A stretch of DNA of 34,063 nt, taken from assembly GCA_003427395.1 (NCBI GenBank), contig BFEA01000835.1, positions 390,129 through 424,191 on the forward strand, in the 5' to 3' direction. The notes beneath the pieces are model-generated. The model saw nothing but the letters and a program-made list of their open reading frames with translations. It ran no database searches and had not been told where the DNA came from. Both the position numbers and the translations under genes were made by a program. The DNA comes from Chara braunii. Its lineage: Eukaryota; Streptophyta; Charophyceae; Charales; Characeae. Positions 9,524-18,075 of this stretch are shown here, piece by piece. Numbering within the stretch: the stretch's first letter is position 1; the number at the start of each line of letters is the position of its first letter.

Positions 9524-10133
9524 GGGGAGGGGAGGCGTGGAGCTGGGGGGAGGTAAAGGTGTCCGTCAGCCCTGATAGCATAGTCGTTATTTCCTTCTCT
9601 TTTTTTCTTGGTTTGACCCACGTATTCTCCATTAACTTTTCTTTTTTAGGTTCCGCCCACACTTATTCATCCTGCCATGACTCATAAGGTAACGTGTGTG
9701 CACGTATTCGTGGGCTTGCCAACAAGTTCAGTGAGTTTTCTGTGTCAGCTGAAGGTTTGGTTTTGCTTAAAAAAACTCATTTCAGATTGTGGTTCGGAGG
9801 GTTTGCCAGCGCTTGTATTCATCACAGATACTGCAGTCTGTGTGGCTGAGGTGCGACTGGAGCGATGCCCTGAGTGTGGGCTGACTCGCGGAGGTGATGG
9901 AGATGGTGTGCAAGCGGGACACATCACGCAGGACACCATGGACATTACACTCCAACAGAGTACATCAATATAATCTCAGCTATGGCGCAACCGTAGAGGG
10001 CAAGCAGAGCCCACAGCCGGGTACTGGGCACTGGGGCCAGGCTGCGGGCCTGTTCACACGGGCGAGTACCACTGGCAGACTAAAACAGGTAGGGCCTGAA
10101 TATTACCGCTACATAACGACACCCCTCCACCCG
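9523..10133. other. No recognisable gene
   Basis: Mixed-composition sequence with short overlapping frames and no family match that I can defend. Confidence 0.4.
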
Positions 10134-10141
10134 TCATGTAT

Positions 10142-10143
<2 letters not shown>

Positions 10144-10178
<35 letters not shown>

Positions 10179-10294
10179 ACCCCTGCGACCACGCTAAGGG
10201 GAGTGATATGAGCATCCCCTCCTAGCAGGCCGCCTGGTTGCTTTACAGTGTGTATATATTTCTTTCATATTAGATGCATGCAACAGTGTCCCTT
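10144..10294 (-). mobile_element. SINE-like retroposon (minus strand) with A-tail and 3' hairpin
   Basis: On the minus strand this reads as a short element ending in a hairpin and a ~30-base A-tail (T-tract 10144-10173). The hairpin stem AGGGGA/TCCCCT encloses the loop GTGATATGAGCA, nearly the same loop as in the copies at 15.4 and 30.2 kb. The far end reads CAGTGTCCCTT on the plus strand, like the GTCCAGCGTCCCT end of those copies. Candidate target-site duplication: TCATGTATGG (10134-10143) and TCATGCTGG (10295-10303). Confidence 0.55.
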
Positions 10295-10443
10295 TCATGC
10301 TGGCCAACACATTGGGGTTGCAGAGTATATACTATCTACTTGAAAAAGCAGGAGAGCTTGACAAGGACTTTCACCGGACTTTCACAAGTTCAAGTCATGG
10401 CTGCACTCTTGTTGAGTTGATCTGATCTGCAGATTCTGCGATC

Positions 10444-10465
10444 CATCTGCCTCATGCCCTTTTTT

Positions 10466-10496
<31 letters not shown>

Positions 10497-10628
10497 TGTA
10501 AGAACAATTGGAACATTTGTTACATTTTTTCTCGATTTATGTGTGTGATCCATGCGCAGGACCACCCATGCTAATCTTCTCTGTATCGTTCCAATTCTAA
10601 CGAATGTCCTGCGGGACATCTGCGTCAT
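10444..10628 (-). pseudogene. U6: U6 snRNA retropseudogene with A-tail and target-site duplication
   Basis: On the minus strand, 10617 down to about 10505 matches U6 spliceosomal snRNA. It has a 5' GTCC-type stem, TTGGAACGATACAGAGAAG containing the ACAGAGA box that contacts the 5' splice site, GATTAGCATGG, a CCTGCGCA segment and an AAATCGAGAA 3' end. Changes from canonical U6 include extra bases after GCATGG and substitutions around GGATCACACAC, so it is probably not functional. It is followed by a long A-rich tail (10461-10497 as T on plus). The whole is bracketed by CATCTGCCTCAT (10444-10455) and CATCTGCGTCAT (10617-10628), an 11/12 match and a likely target-site duplication from LINE-type retroposition. 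I see no plant U6 upstream element at the right distance. Confidence 0.85.
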
Positions 10629-10639
10629 CCCAAGGTGCA

Positions 10640-11640
10640 AGTGGGTGTCAAACCCTATAATACCTATTGTGACAGAGCTTTATGTGTTTTGCTGAAGGCT
10701 TCCCTTGTGGTTGGATGTACAGGCATGCCCACACTAGGTGAAATCCATGCATGATGGAAGACCGTCAGAGGTCCACAGTAGGGTCACGTATTGTGGCTTA
10801 AACCGGCCGTACACCCGGGCCTGGAGACGCTGCACTGCGCCCCAAGCTTTTCCGAACCACCAGCGGCACACTTGTTTTCTTTTCTGGCTGGCTCCGCCAG
10901 CCATTGGGGTCCAGTAGGCCCGATGCGCGAAGTTTTCGGACTAGGTTATGAGCAAATCTCCGTAAGGCTGGGGGCGTGTACCAGCATATTTTAAAGGATC
11001 AGTAGGGAGCTCTGCAGCTTGTCAGTGTTCACTGTTCAGCCTCTCCGCGGGTTGGTAAAAACCTGGCAAAAGTCTGTCACAGTGCCTATCTTGTTCTTCT
11101 TTTTCTTGCTTTCTGTCAACAATTTCAGTGGGGCGGTCCTTGGGACAACGTGTGTTTTTTCAAATCATAGCATACCATGCCATGTCGAAAAAAAAAAAAA
11201 AAAAAAAAAAAAAGCATACCATGCTGTGTCCATCCTCTCAGATATGTGTCGTACGAGATTTGGCCAGGACCCAATCCAACCTTTTATGTGTTCCTATGAG
11301 CCAAAAGCATCGGCATACAGATATAGAACAACAGAGCACGATATATCTGGCAGGTTAGCTAACAGACCTGAGAGGAAAGAGAAAAGCAGGGCAAGCTGAC
11401 AGTCAATCCTCCACTACGTTGGAGTAATCAATGCTGTTCAGGGGTCCTTCGGCCAATGTTTATTCAGACTTGCCGGTGGAATAGGAACCGGACTGACGCT
11501 CCCCAGAATGGAAAAGGAGCCAGGATCGTAAGGTCCTGTTTAAAGGAAAAAAAAAAAAAAAAAGAACAGAAACAGACAGCACATAAGGATACAGCATAAA
11601 AGAAACACAAGAGTAGCGGCAGACTGTTTTGTCAGACTTG
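10640..11640. other. No gene seen; homopolymer tracts
   Basis: Contains a 24-base A run near 11190-11213 flanked by repeats of CATACCATGC, and an A run near 11550. CATACCATGC on both sides of the A run suggests a small A-tailed insertion or a slippage duplication. No protein family is recognised. Confidence 0.4.
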
Positions 11641-11651
11641 AGCCGATTCAT

Positions 11652-11716
11652 CAGGAGTTTGAACCCTAGACAGTCTGCAGCCGTCAGGAGGCTGAACCCT
11701 GGACAGTCTGCAGCGT
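11652..11716 (+). repeat. 33-bp tandem duplication
   Basis: CAGGAG(T/G)(T/C)TGAACCCT is followed by GACAGTCTGCAGC in two adjacent units with period 33 (11652 and 11685). On the minus strand each unit carries GGGTTCA, which resembles the Pol III B box, but no A box is apparent. Confidence 0.6.
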
Positions 11717-11819
11717 TCGCTCACAATGCTTTGAGCCAGAATCGAGATTCAAACCCTGTTGCGGATGCGGAAAACACAGGAAAGTATGCAGTGCAACGTC
11801 GACAAGGCAATATATAGCG

Positions 11820-12470
11820 AAGTAAAGGAGGCAGGCAGCAAGACAGGTGGGCACAACAAGGCAGCAACACAAGGCAACAGGCAACAGGCAGCAGGGCAAC
11901 AAGGCAGCAAGGTGGCAAGCCAAGGCGAGGCGAGGCGAGGCGAGGCGAGGCGAGGCGAGCAGCAACGCATTAAGGCAGCAACACGAGCACGATAAGCAGC
12001 AAGGCAAGGCATGGCAAGGCATGGCAAGCAGCATGTTAGCAAGGAAGCAGCATATCAACACGGCAGCAAGGCAAGATACGGCAAGCAGCGTGTTAACAAG
12101 GAGGCAAGGCAAGGCAAGGCGAGGCGAGCAGCATCTAAACGAGGCAGCAAGGCATGGTACAGCAAGGAGCATGTCAGCACGGCAGCAAGGCAAGGCAAGG
12201 CACGGCAAGCGGCATGTGAACAAGGCAGCAAGGCAATGGACGGTAGGCAGCAAAGGCGAAGCACAGCAAGAGCACGTCAACAAGGCAGCGAGGAAAGGCA
12301 AGGCAAGCAGCATGTTAGCAAGTTAGCAAGGCAAGGCACATCAAGCAGCATGTTAACAAGGCAGCAAGGCATGACAAGCAGCGAAGCAGGTCAAGCGGGC
12401 AGGGTAGGGCAAGGCGAGCAAGCAGCTAGGCCAGGCAAGTAGGGCAAGCGGGCAAGGCAACATGAGGCAA
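11820..12470 (+). repeat. Degenerate GCAAGGCA minisatellite
   Basis: About 650 bases built from GCAAGGCA/GGCAAGCAGC motifs. A longer pattern, AGCAGCATGTTAACAAGG or close variants, recurs near 12028, 12047, 12084, 12127, 12165, 12207, 12270, 12306 and 12344, so the higher-order period is roughly 40. A run of GAGGC pentamers lies at about 11925-11959. The unit rarely contains stop codons, so frames stay open on both strands (Lys/Arg/Gln-rich forward, Leu/Cys/Ala-rich reverse); these are not credible genes. Confidence 0.85.
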
Positions 12471-12840
12471 GGGAACAAGTCAAGGCACATAGTTCAACAG
12501 CACAGCAAGAAGCAAGGGGAACAAGACACTGGAAGGCAAGGCAAGCGGGGGGGAGGGACACCAACACAGGAACCCATGGGCGCAGCAAGGAAGAAAGTGA
12601 AGTATCACCCACTTGCAGCAGGCTGTTGGTTCGCGCCCCGTCAAGAGCCTGGAAGTTATAATGCATTAGTAGCTGGGAACTGGGTCCAGTGTCCCTTACA
12701 GAAATACAACCCACGCATCCCTTCTTTATGGTCAAGAGACCCTGAGATGGAGCCATTGATTACTTCTCAAGTGAGAAGGACATAGCACCACTCCACCCTT
12801 GTAGCCTTTTTCACTTGTGTCCCTTACATCCCCCTACAGT
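12471..12840. other. No gene; one copy of the retroposon end motif
   Basis: Around 12663-12692 the sequence AGCTGGGAACTGGGTCCAGTGTCCCTT matches the 5' end motif of the SINE-like family (reverse orientation), without a neighbouring T-tract. It may be a truncated copy. Confidence 0.4.
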
Positions 12841-12943
12841 AGCCCTTACATCTCCCTATGTTAGAAACTAAGTTCAACCCAGAGTCCTTATGTTCTAGAA
12901 CAGCTTCTGCGATCATCTGACCAAACACGGCGTGTTTTACTTC
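12841..12943 (+). repeat. Dispersed repeat R, copy A
   Basis: About 105 bases starting AGCCCTTACAT and containing TTAGAAACTAAGTTC, TCATCTGACCAAACACGG and CGTGTTTTAC. The same segment recurs at 13962-14068 and 24641-24750 in the same orientation. Identity is unknown. Confidence 0.8.
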
Positions 12944-13059
12944 TCGGAATGAAACTCCTTTAAACACCACTACCTCCGATCCTGTTTTTGCCGACCCTTG
13001 CCAAGCCTGGCGCCCATTGTATTTTCTTTCCTGGTACTCACAGCATTTACATCCGAAAA

Positions 13060-13735
13060 AGAAAAAAAGAAAAAAAAAAAGAAGAAGAAGGAAAAAAGAA
13101 ACTTCCCTAAAGCCGTCATAGCCATCAGATACATTCTACGAGGTGTTTGTGAGACTGTGCCTTCAGTGAGGGAGTCTGTCCGATGAAGAAGTGAAGAATG
13201 AAGAGAGAAAGAACATCCCTTATGCTGTGATCGCGGTCAGATGCAGGAAGGCACAGTACTAGGGTTTTTTTTTTTTTTTAATAATCAGCACTAGTTTGAA
13301 CCCGCATGGAATCTGCCCTGCCTCACTGGCAGGGCACCATAAGGACAAGAAAGGGAAAAAAAAAATAAAAAAATCAGCAATCATGTTCCACACATGCTGG
13401 CCAGATACATCCTATATGAGGTGCTACTGAGACTGTGCCCTCAGTTAGAGCGTCTGTCCAATCAAGAAGTGAACAAAAAAAAAAAAAAAAACGTCTCTTA
13501 TGCTGTGATCGCAGTCCGGTACAGGAACCTACAGTACAAGTGTGAGTAAGAGGTGAGTGAGGCAGTTTGTTGCCCTGTGTGGAATCCGCTCTGCCCCTCT
13601 GGCAGAGCACCAAAAGCAACGAATACAAGAGACGAAAAAACAGAAACCGACACCAATCATATTCCTCACATACTGGCCAGATACATTCGTCAAAGTATTG
13701 GTGTCACTACCACCTCCGTGAGAGCCTTCCCCGAC
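13060..13735 (+). repeat. 276-bp-period tandem repeat, 2.4 copies
   Basis: The anchor GATACAT occurs at 13128, 13404 and 13680, exactly 276 bases apart each time. Each unit has GAGACTGTGCC(T/C)TCAGT, GTCTGTCC, an A-rich stretch, CTTATGCTGTGATCGC, a GCCCTGCC...GGCAGGGCAC hairpin or its GCTCTGCC variant, and another A-rich stretch. The third unit is partial and ends near 13735. Equal spacing despite homopolymer length changes is partly coincidence. Confidence 0.8.
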
Positions 13736-13961
13736 GTCGCTGGATTCCAAATTCGTAGTTTTCTTCCTTTTTTTTTCCCCCTCATCATCGGCCCACAGTG
13801 TCCCAATCTTTTTTTTTTTTTTCCTGCCGAGCCTCCACGGGACCTCCGAAGTTTGCGGTATATCCTATTTTAGTATTTTCCCACTTTTCCAAACACCGAG
13901 AAAGGTAGTGGTGGTTTTACGTCAACAGTAGCTGAATCCACCCCTCACTTCCCTCTATGCT

Positions 13962-14068
13962 AGCCCTTACATTTACCTACGTTAGAAACTAAGTTCCTCA
14001 TCAACCCAGAGTCCTTGTGTTCCAGAACAGCTTCTGCAATCATCTGACCAAACACGGCGTGTTTTACT
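13962..14068 (+). repeat. Dispersed repeat R, copy B
   Basis: Same unit as at 12841-12943, preceded here by AGTAGCTGAATCC, which also precedes or neighbours the copy near 24.6 kb. Copies A and B bracket the 276-bp tandem repeat. Confidence 0.8.
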
Positions 14069-14256
14069 TTTTCAATCTTTTTGTCAGTTTTTTAAATGAA
14101 TGAGAAAAAAAAAAAAATCCGTTATATGTACAGTTGCATGGAGCCGCACTGCTGGTCACCAGAGCACACACACACATAATGAGAGATCACACGGAGTCCA
14201 CACTGGAGACCAGAGATGCACAGTCCAGGTACGCGCAGCTTAGAAATTCCAACGAA

Positions 14257-14380
14257 TTATCATATTATGATATTAAATAATTAAGCAGGTTTTTTTTTTT
14301 TTTTTCATTACAACGGAGTTATCATATTATGATATTAAATAATTAAGCAGGTTTTTTTTTTTTTTTTCATTACAACGGAG
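14257..14380 (+). repeat. Exact 62-bp tandem duplication at the gap edge
   Basis: 14257-14318 and 14319-14380 appear identical base for base, including a T run of the same length (16). The second unit ends exactly where the Ns begin. This is the pattern expected from a contig overlap left unmerged at a scaffold gap. The unit contains the palindrome ATCATATTATGAT. Confidence 0.92.
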
Positions 14381-14535
14381 NNNNNNNNNNNNNNNNNNNN
14401 NNNNNNNNNNNNNNNNNNNNNNNNNNNNNNNNNNNNNNNNNNNNNNNNNNNNNNNNNNNNNNNNNNNNNNNNNNNNNNNNNNNNNNNNNNNNNNNNNNNN
14501 NNNNNNNNNNNNNNNNNNNNNNNNNNNNNNNNNNN
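14381..14535. other. Assembly gap (155 Ns)
   Basis: Unknown bases. The gap lies between the 62-bp duplication and a (CT)n tract, just outside the 3' LTR of element 2, so the end of that LTR and its target-site duplication may be hidden here. Confidence 1.

Positions 14536-14579
<44 letters not shown>
14536..14579. repeat. (CT)n microsatellite at gap edge
   Basis: About 22 CT dinucleotides directly after the Ns. A matching but longer (CT)n lies at the same place relative to the other LTR (23605-23677), suggesting it belongs to the element. Confidence 0.9.
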
Positions 14580-14582
<3 letters not shown>

Positions 14583-14620
14583 TCATGCATGCGCTCACTG
14601 TCTCCCTCTACTCTCTCTCT

Positions 14621-15339
14621 CTACTTGAGGATCTTGACTCTGAATACATCCGCTACTACTCAGGTCTACCTCCTACTACTAGCTGAGTGGCTATGGCCGC
14701 CTTCCTTCATCAGCACAGCGCTGCCCAGCAGGGCTGTCGCGCATGCCACTCGCAGATAGCGCACAAGCGCTTCAGCAGCACTTCCACACTTCTCACAAAT
14801 GAGCAATCTGCCTGAAACGTGGCTGGCCAGTCCTTCATTGACTTGGACTGAGCCTGAACTCGTCCCAGCCTCTGCTTCATTTGGCTTGACTTGGTACTGG
14901 TACCACATGCCCACGGCCTGCTCGCTTCAGAATGTTGAGGCCTGGTACCTCCTTGAATTTTCCCTTGGTGTGCTGCTGCTTGGGCTTGTCAGTCACGACT
15001 TTTCATCTGTGGGATATGCCTCTTTGCCTATGAGACATGACCTTTGCCTGTAGAATATGTCCTCGACTTCAAGACGTGACTTTTGCCTGTGGGACACGAC
15101 TTTTGCCTGCGGAAGTGCCTTTTGCCCGTGGGATATGACCTTTCACCGTGAGACGTGATTTTTTGCCTATTGGATGTGACTTTTACCTTTGGGATGTGAC
15201 TGCTGACCAGGTGCCTGTTGGACTTTACCTCTGGGGCACCCGACTTAGCTTTTCTGAAACCAACTGACTTGGCCCCTTTCGGCTTGAGACTTTGACCCTG
15301 AGATTCGAATTTGGGGTCTGCATCGTGGAATGCCTTCCA
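14621..15339 (-). mobile_element. 3' LTR of element 2
   Basis: On the minus strand it begins TGGAAGGCATTCC at 15339, right after a GGCCGGCAAGAG purine-rich tract and a CTCCGAGGACCTCGAAATTAGG-like segment shared with the same position in element 1. It ends in (GA)n near 14621 or beyond. It matches 23678-24323 over its length, with an internal difference at a 20-bp minisatellite. An 82-codon minus-strand open frame at 14666-14914 lies within the LTR; the other LTR has no equally long frame there, so I do not call a gene. Confidence 0.82.
14994..15205 (-). repeat. 20-bp minisatellite inside the LTR
   Basis: About ten degenerate units around TGACTTTTGCCTGTGGGACA (plus strand). The other LTR keeps about seven units and then jumps to CCGGGTGC, so three to four units are missing there. 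Confidence 0.75.
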
Positions 15340-15423
15340 CTCTTGCCGGCCTAATTTCGAGGTCCTCGGAGAAAGTTAAAATGTTTATCTGTCAACTATG
15401 TTGATTCCTCTCCTAGCTCTCTC

Positions 15424-15677
15424 TTTTTTTTTTTTTTTTTTTTTTTTAACTTCATATATATGGGAAACCTACTTATCGAGGTGATAAGAGCATCCCGATA
15501 AGTAGATCCCGACGTCGAAGGCTCCATCTATTGGTGGGGAGCTACACCTGCTGGAAATCGGGTCCAGCGTCCCTGTACAATGATGAGAGCGTATCTGGTG
15601 GAAATCGGGTCCAGCGTCCCTATTCAAAGATGTGAAAGTGTCTGCTAGAAATCAGGTCCAGCTACCCTGTGTTCCCT
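15424..15677 (-). mobile_element. SINE-like retroposon with perfect 16-bp target-site duplication
   Basis: CTCTCCTAGCTCTCTC occurs at 15408-15423 and 15678-15693, an exact 16-base direct repeat bracketing the element. On the minus strand the element starts at 15677 and has three tandem units, ~46 bp apart, with the hairpin GCTGGACCCGATTTCCAGC or variants. Then come a conserved ~55-base core (CTCCCCACCAATAGATGGAG), a terminal hairpin with stem CTACTTATCG and loop containing ATGCTCTTATCAC, and an A-tail (T-tract 15424-15447). Length without tail is about 230. It lies inside element 2, so it inserted later. I see no tRNA or 7SL origin, so SINE is by structure only. Confidence 0.8.
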
Positions 15678-15693
15678 CTCTCCTAGCTCTCTC

Positions 15694-16156
15694 ATAGTAA
15701 GACACTATGTGTGGCGCTGTCTCTTTTTGTCTTTTCTTTTTTTCTTTTTTTCTTTTTTTTTAACTACACTATGTTCTTCTCTCAAATTCTTTTTTCACCT
15801 TTCACTACCTTCCTACCACTACTCCTAAGACTATATAGAGGGGACCCCTGCAAGCATAGGGCCTCGCAAGCGAGGTAATTCATGTTGCCCCCCGCCCCAA
15901 CAGCGGTAGTCAGGAATGGGGTGGGGCCGCCGGTGGGGGTCCGGCTAACGCAAAGACCGAGCATTTTGCCAGTAGCTGCGCCTCCCTTTCTCATCGTCCC
16001 CCACCCCTCATCAAGTAGCAGCAGAGGCTATGGCCAACACTCTCCCACACACCACACACAACCCACTCGCGCTCACACTCACACCCGTGTTGGTCATAGA
16101 CCCAGCAAATACCGATCAGGGGTATTCAGAGGACTATCACAGTCCATTGGCACTAA
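15694..16156. other. Insert DNA inside element 2, no gene seen
   Basis: This stretch lies between the SINE and the tRNA-like fragment. It includes a T/C-rich tract (15730-15761) with ACACTATGT on both sides (about 15704 and 15765), which could be a 9-bp target-site duplication of a tiny A-tailed insert, and a (CA)-rich stretch near 16050-16090. Confidence 0.4.
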
Positions 16157-16205
16157 GTGCGCCGCAGGCGGCCATGGGGCTTGAACCCACAACCTCCTGA
16201 ATGCC
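16157..16205 (-). other. tRNA-like 3' fragment with Pol III B box
   Basis: The minus strand reads AGGAGGTTGTGGGTTCAAGC followed by CCCATGGCCGCC. This resembles the variable loop, T arm and 3' acceptor side of a tRNA; the T-arm stem GTGGG/CCCAT pairs and the loop is TTCAAGC. No matching D arm or anticodon arm precedes it; instead there is an A-rich tract. It could be a truncated tRNA or part of a tRNA-derived SINE. Confidence 0.4.
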
Positions 16206-16939
16206 ACTTGCATGCCTTTTTGTCTTTTCTTTTTCTTTTTCTTTGTTTTTTTTTTTTTTCTTTTTTCTAAGAAAAAGGTCCAGGGTGTGGTAGAGGGTGG
16301 TGACCAGGCTTCAGGGAGTGTCCCGGTACTCATCCATTGGGAGGTCAGATGGATTGCAGGGGTCCTAGGGGAGTCATCTCAAGGTGGCACCACAGTATCA
16401 TGACCTATGCCAGTGCTCAGATCGCAGGTGGTGATCTGCACCAGCGCTTAGATACTAACCCTAACCCTAAGGCTAAGGGTGATGGGGGCGCAGGCAGGGT
16501 CCATGCATATGTGCAGTCATCCCCTTTCTGCGCCTCATCCCTACAGACTCTATGGGCAGCGAACTGTCCTTCTGCTAAGGTGCTGATATCCCACCCTCCC
16601 TCTATCCTAGTCATGATGCCATCCTCTCTAGGCTCCCTGGGACTCCACAATCTTTACCTAATTCCCCCTACCTGGATTAAGCGCCACCTGCAGGCATCAT
16701 GAGATGCCAGTGGGATGAGAAGTACCTGGTACCCATCCTATACTACCCCTCTATTCATGCGTAAAATTACCCCCCGAAATGGACCCTACCGTAGTCAAGG
16801 TTCATTCTGTGTGGACTATTGCATGGGTGTCATAGCAGCGGGAAACCCCCAATGGTACCCAATTCTACCGTGACACCCACACCGACTAATACATACCGAC
16901 GAGACTGACAGATCAGAGGGGTCCAAGTGGCTACGCTGC
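16206..16939. other. Insert DNA in element 2, no gene seen
   Basis: Starts with a T-rich tract (to ~16269) followed by AAGGTCCAGGGTGTGGTAGA, which resembles the sequence after the T-tract at 26093-26117 (AAAGTCCATGGTCTTGTAGA). This may be another minus-strand A-tailed retroposon. CCCTAACCCTAA occurs once near 16457 but is too short to be a telomere tract. No gene is recognised. Confidence 0.4.
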
Positions 16940-17233
16940 GGTTCCAACTATTGCATCAATTTCTGAATTTGCAGACAACCAGCGATCTTCCGAAGGTTCT
17001 TGATAAGCAAATCTAACTTTATATTGTCGCTAGGGTCTACGCCTGCATCCAGATTTATAAACATCCCCTGCAACGATGCGGTCCACGTCATATTTGCCAT
17101 CCATATCAGGAGGAATCATAGATCGAGACGGAAATAGCTCATTGCTGACACAAGGGAGCACTTTAGAGGCATGGAACACCGGATAAGTCTGCAAATGTGG
17201 AGGAACCTCAACAACATAGGAAGGACCATCCAC
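16940..17233 (-). pseudogene. Chromodomain and integrase C-terminus of element 2
   Basis: The minus-strand frame 17233-17030 gives a segment starting DGPSYVVEVPPHLQTYPVFH and ending near KYDVDRIVAGDV. This parallels the same region of element 1 integrase (IEIPAHLHTYPIFHASK ... YGIDGIVGEDV). After a TAG near 17030 the same frame continues with RQYKVRF and EPSEDRW to about 16940, completing a chromodomain-like segment. Confidence 0.75.
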
Positions 17234-17241
17234 ATCACCAA

Positions 17242-18075
17242 TTATGTCGAGTATCTGCCATGGTGCGCAGGCAATAACTTCTCCTCAGGGAGAAACTCTT
17301 TAGACTTTACCCAGACCAAATCCCCTACAGCGAACTGCGAAGATCTGCGGTGTTTGTTTGCGTGCTCTACCATCTGATGTTGTGCTCTCTTGATTTTCTC
17401 TCTTACCTTTTCTAAGTCTTTCTGATACTGTACAGCGAGTTCTCTAGTCCCTGGAGGAAGCCTTTGCACTTGATCAGGGTTCAGACAGTCAATGGGCCTG
17501 TGTGGGCGCCAACCCAAATGCAGTTCAGTGGGCGTTCTCGTTGTAGCTAAATGCACGGAAATGTTGTAAGCACTAGCGACCTTAGCTAGATGTTCATCCC
17601 GGTCAATCTGATCTGGCCGGATGTACATACGCAGCATCTGCTGCAGCACTTTGTTCATCTGCTCGGTCTGTCCATTTGTCTTAGGATGTCTGCTTGAGGA
17701 CATTGTCAGCTTGGACCCATAGACGCTCATGAGTTGTTGCCAGTGCTTGCCCTTGAACCTCTTATCCCTGTCACTTACAATAGGCAAGGGATGTCCGTAG
17801 TCTTTCACCCAATCATTGAAGAACTCTCGAATTACTAGGTCTGTCCTCGCTTCAGCAGGGAGTGGTACAAAAACAGCAAACTTGCTGATTCTGTCCACGA
17901 TCACCATAACTTGACTCTTCTCATTCCCACTTCTAACCTTAGTCCATAAAGTCTATAGACACGGAGTCTACGGGACCCGACGGTATAGGCAGCGGTCTAA
18001 GTAAACCAAGGCAAGGCTGCGTGGAACTCTTGTTCCTCTGACATACTTTGCAGCCTTGGACATGGGCTATACAAT
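17242..18075 (-). pseudogene. Integrase core of element 2, broken
   Basis: The long open part (17907-17242) has VDRISKFAVFVPLP, the catalytic Asp in SDRDKRF and Glu in NGQTEQMN, followed by TRTPTELHLGWRPHRP, VGDLVWVKSKEF and LLPAHHGRY near GPY/F. It keeps the basic segment that element 1 has lost. The zinc-finger half CKVCQRN is encoded near 18030-18070 and the first catalytic Asp region near 17945-17960; frame changes and stops separate these from the long frame. The frame again shifts around 17240 before the C-terminal part. Confidence 0.82.

Noticed and set aside
9292-9621. Thr/His-repeat open frame
   Set aside because: Created by the (GT)n microsatellite.
11684-12442. Long Cys/Leu/Ala-rich and Gln/Arg/Lys-rich frames on both strands
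   Set aside because: The minisatellite unit rarely contains stops, so frames stay open in several registers on both strands; no start context or family features.
11820-12470. CRISPR-like array
   Set aside because: Units are degenerate, contiguous and without unique spacers; the context is eukaryotic.
14666-14914. 82-codon minus-strand frame inside the LTR with a CEKCGS-like segment
   Set aside because: Lies wholly in the LTR; the partner LTR does not keep a comparable frame and no zinc-binding pattern is complete.
16450-16475. CCCTAACCCTAAGGCTAAG as an interstitial telomere tract
   Set aside because: Only two exact repeats; too short to mean anything.
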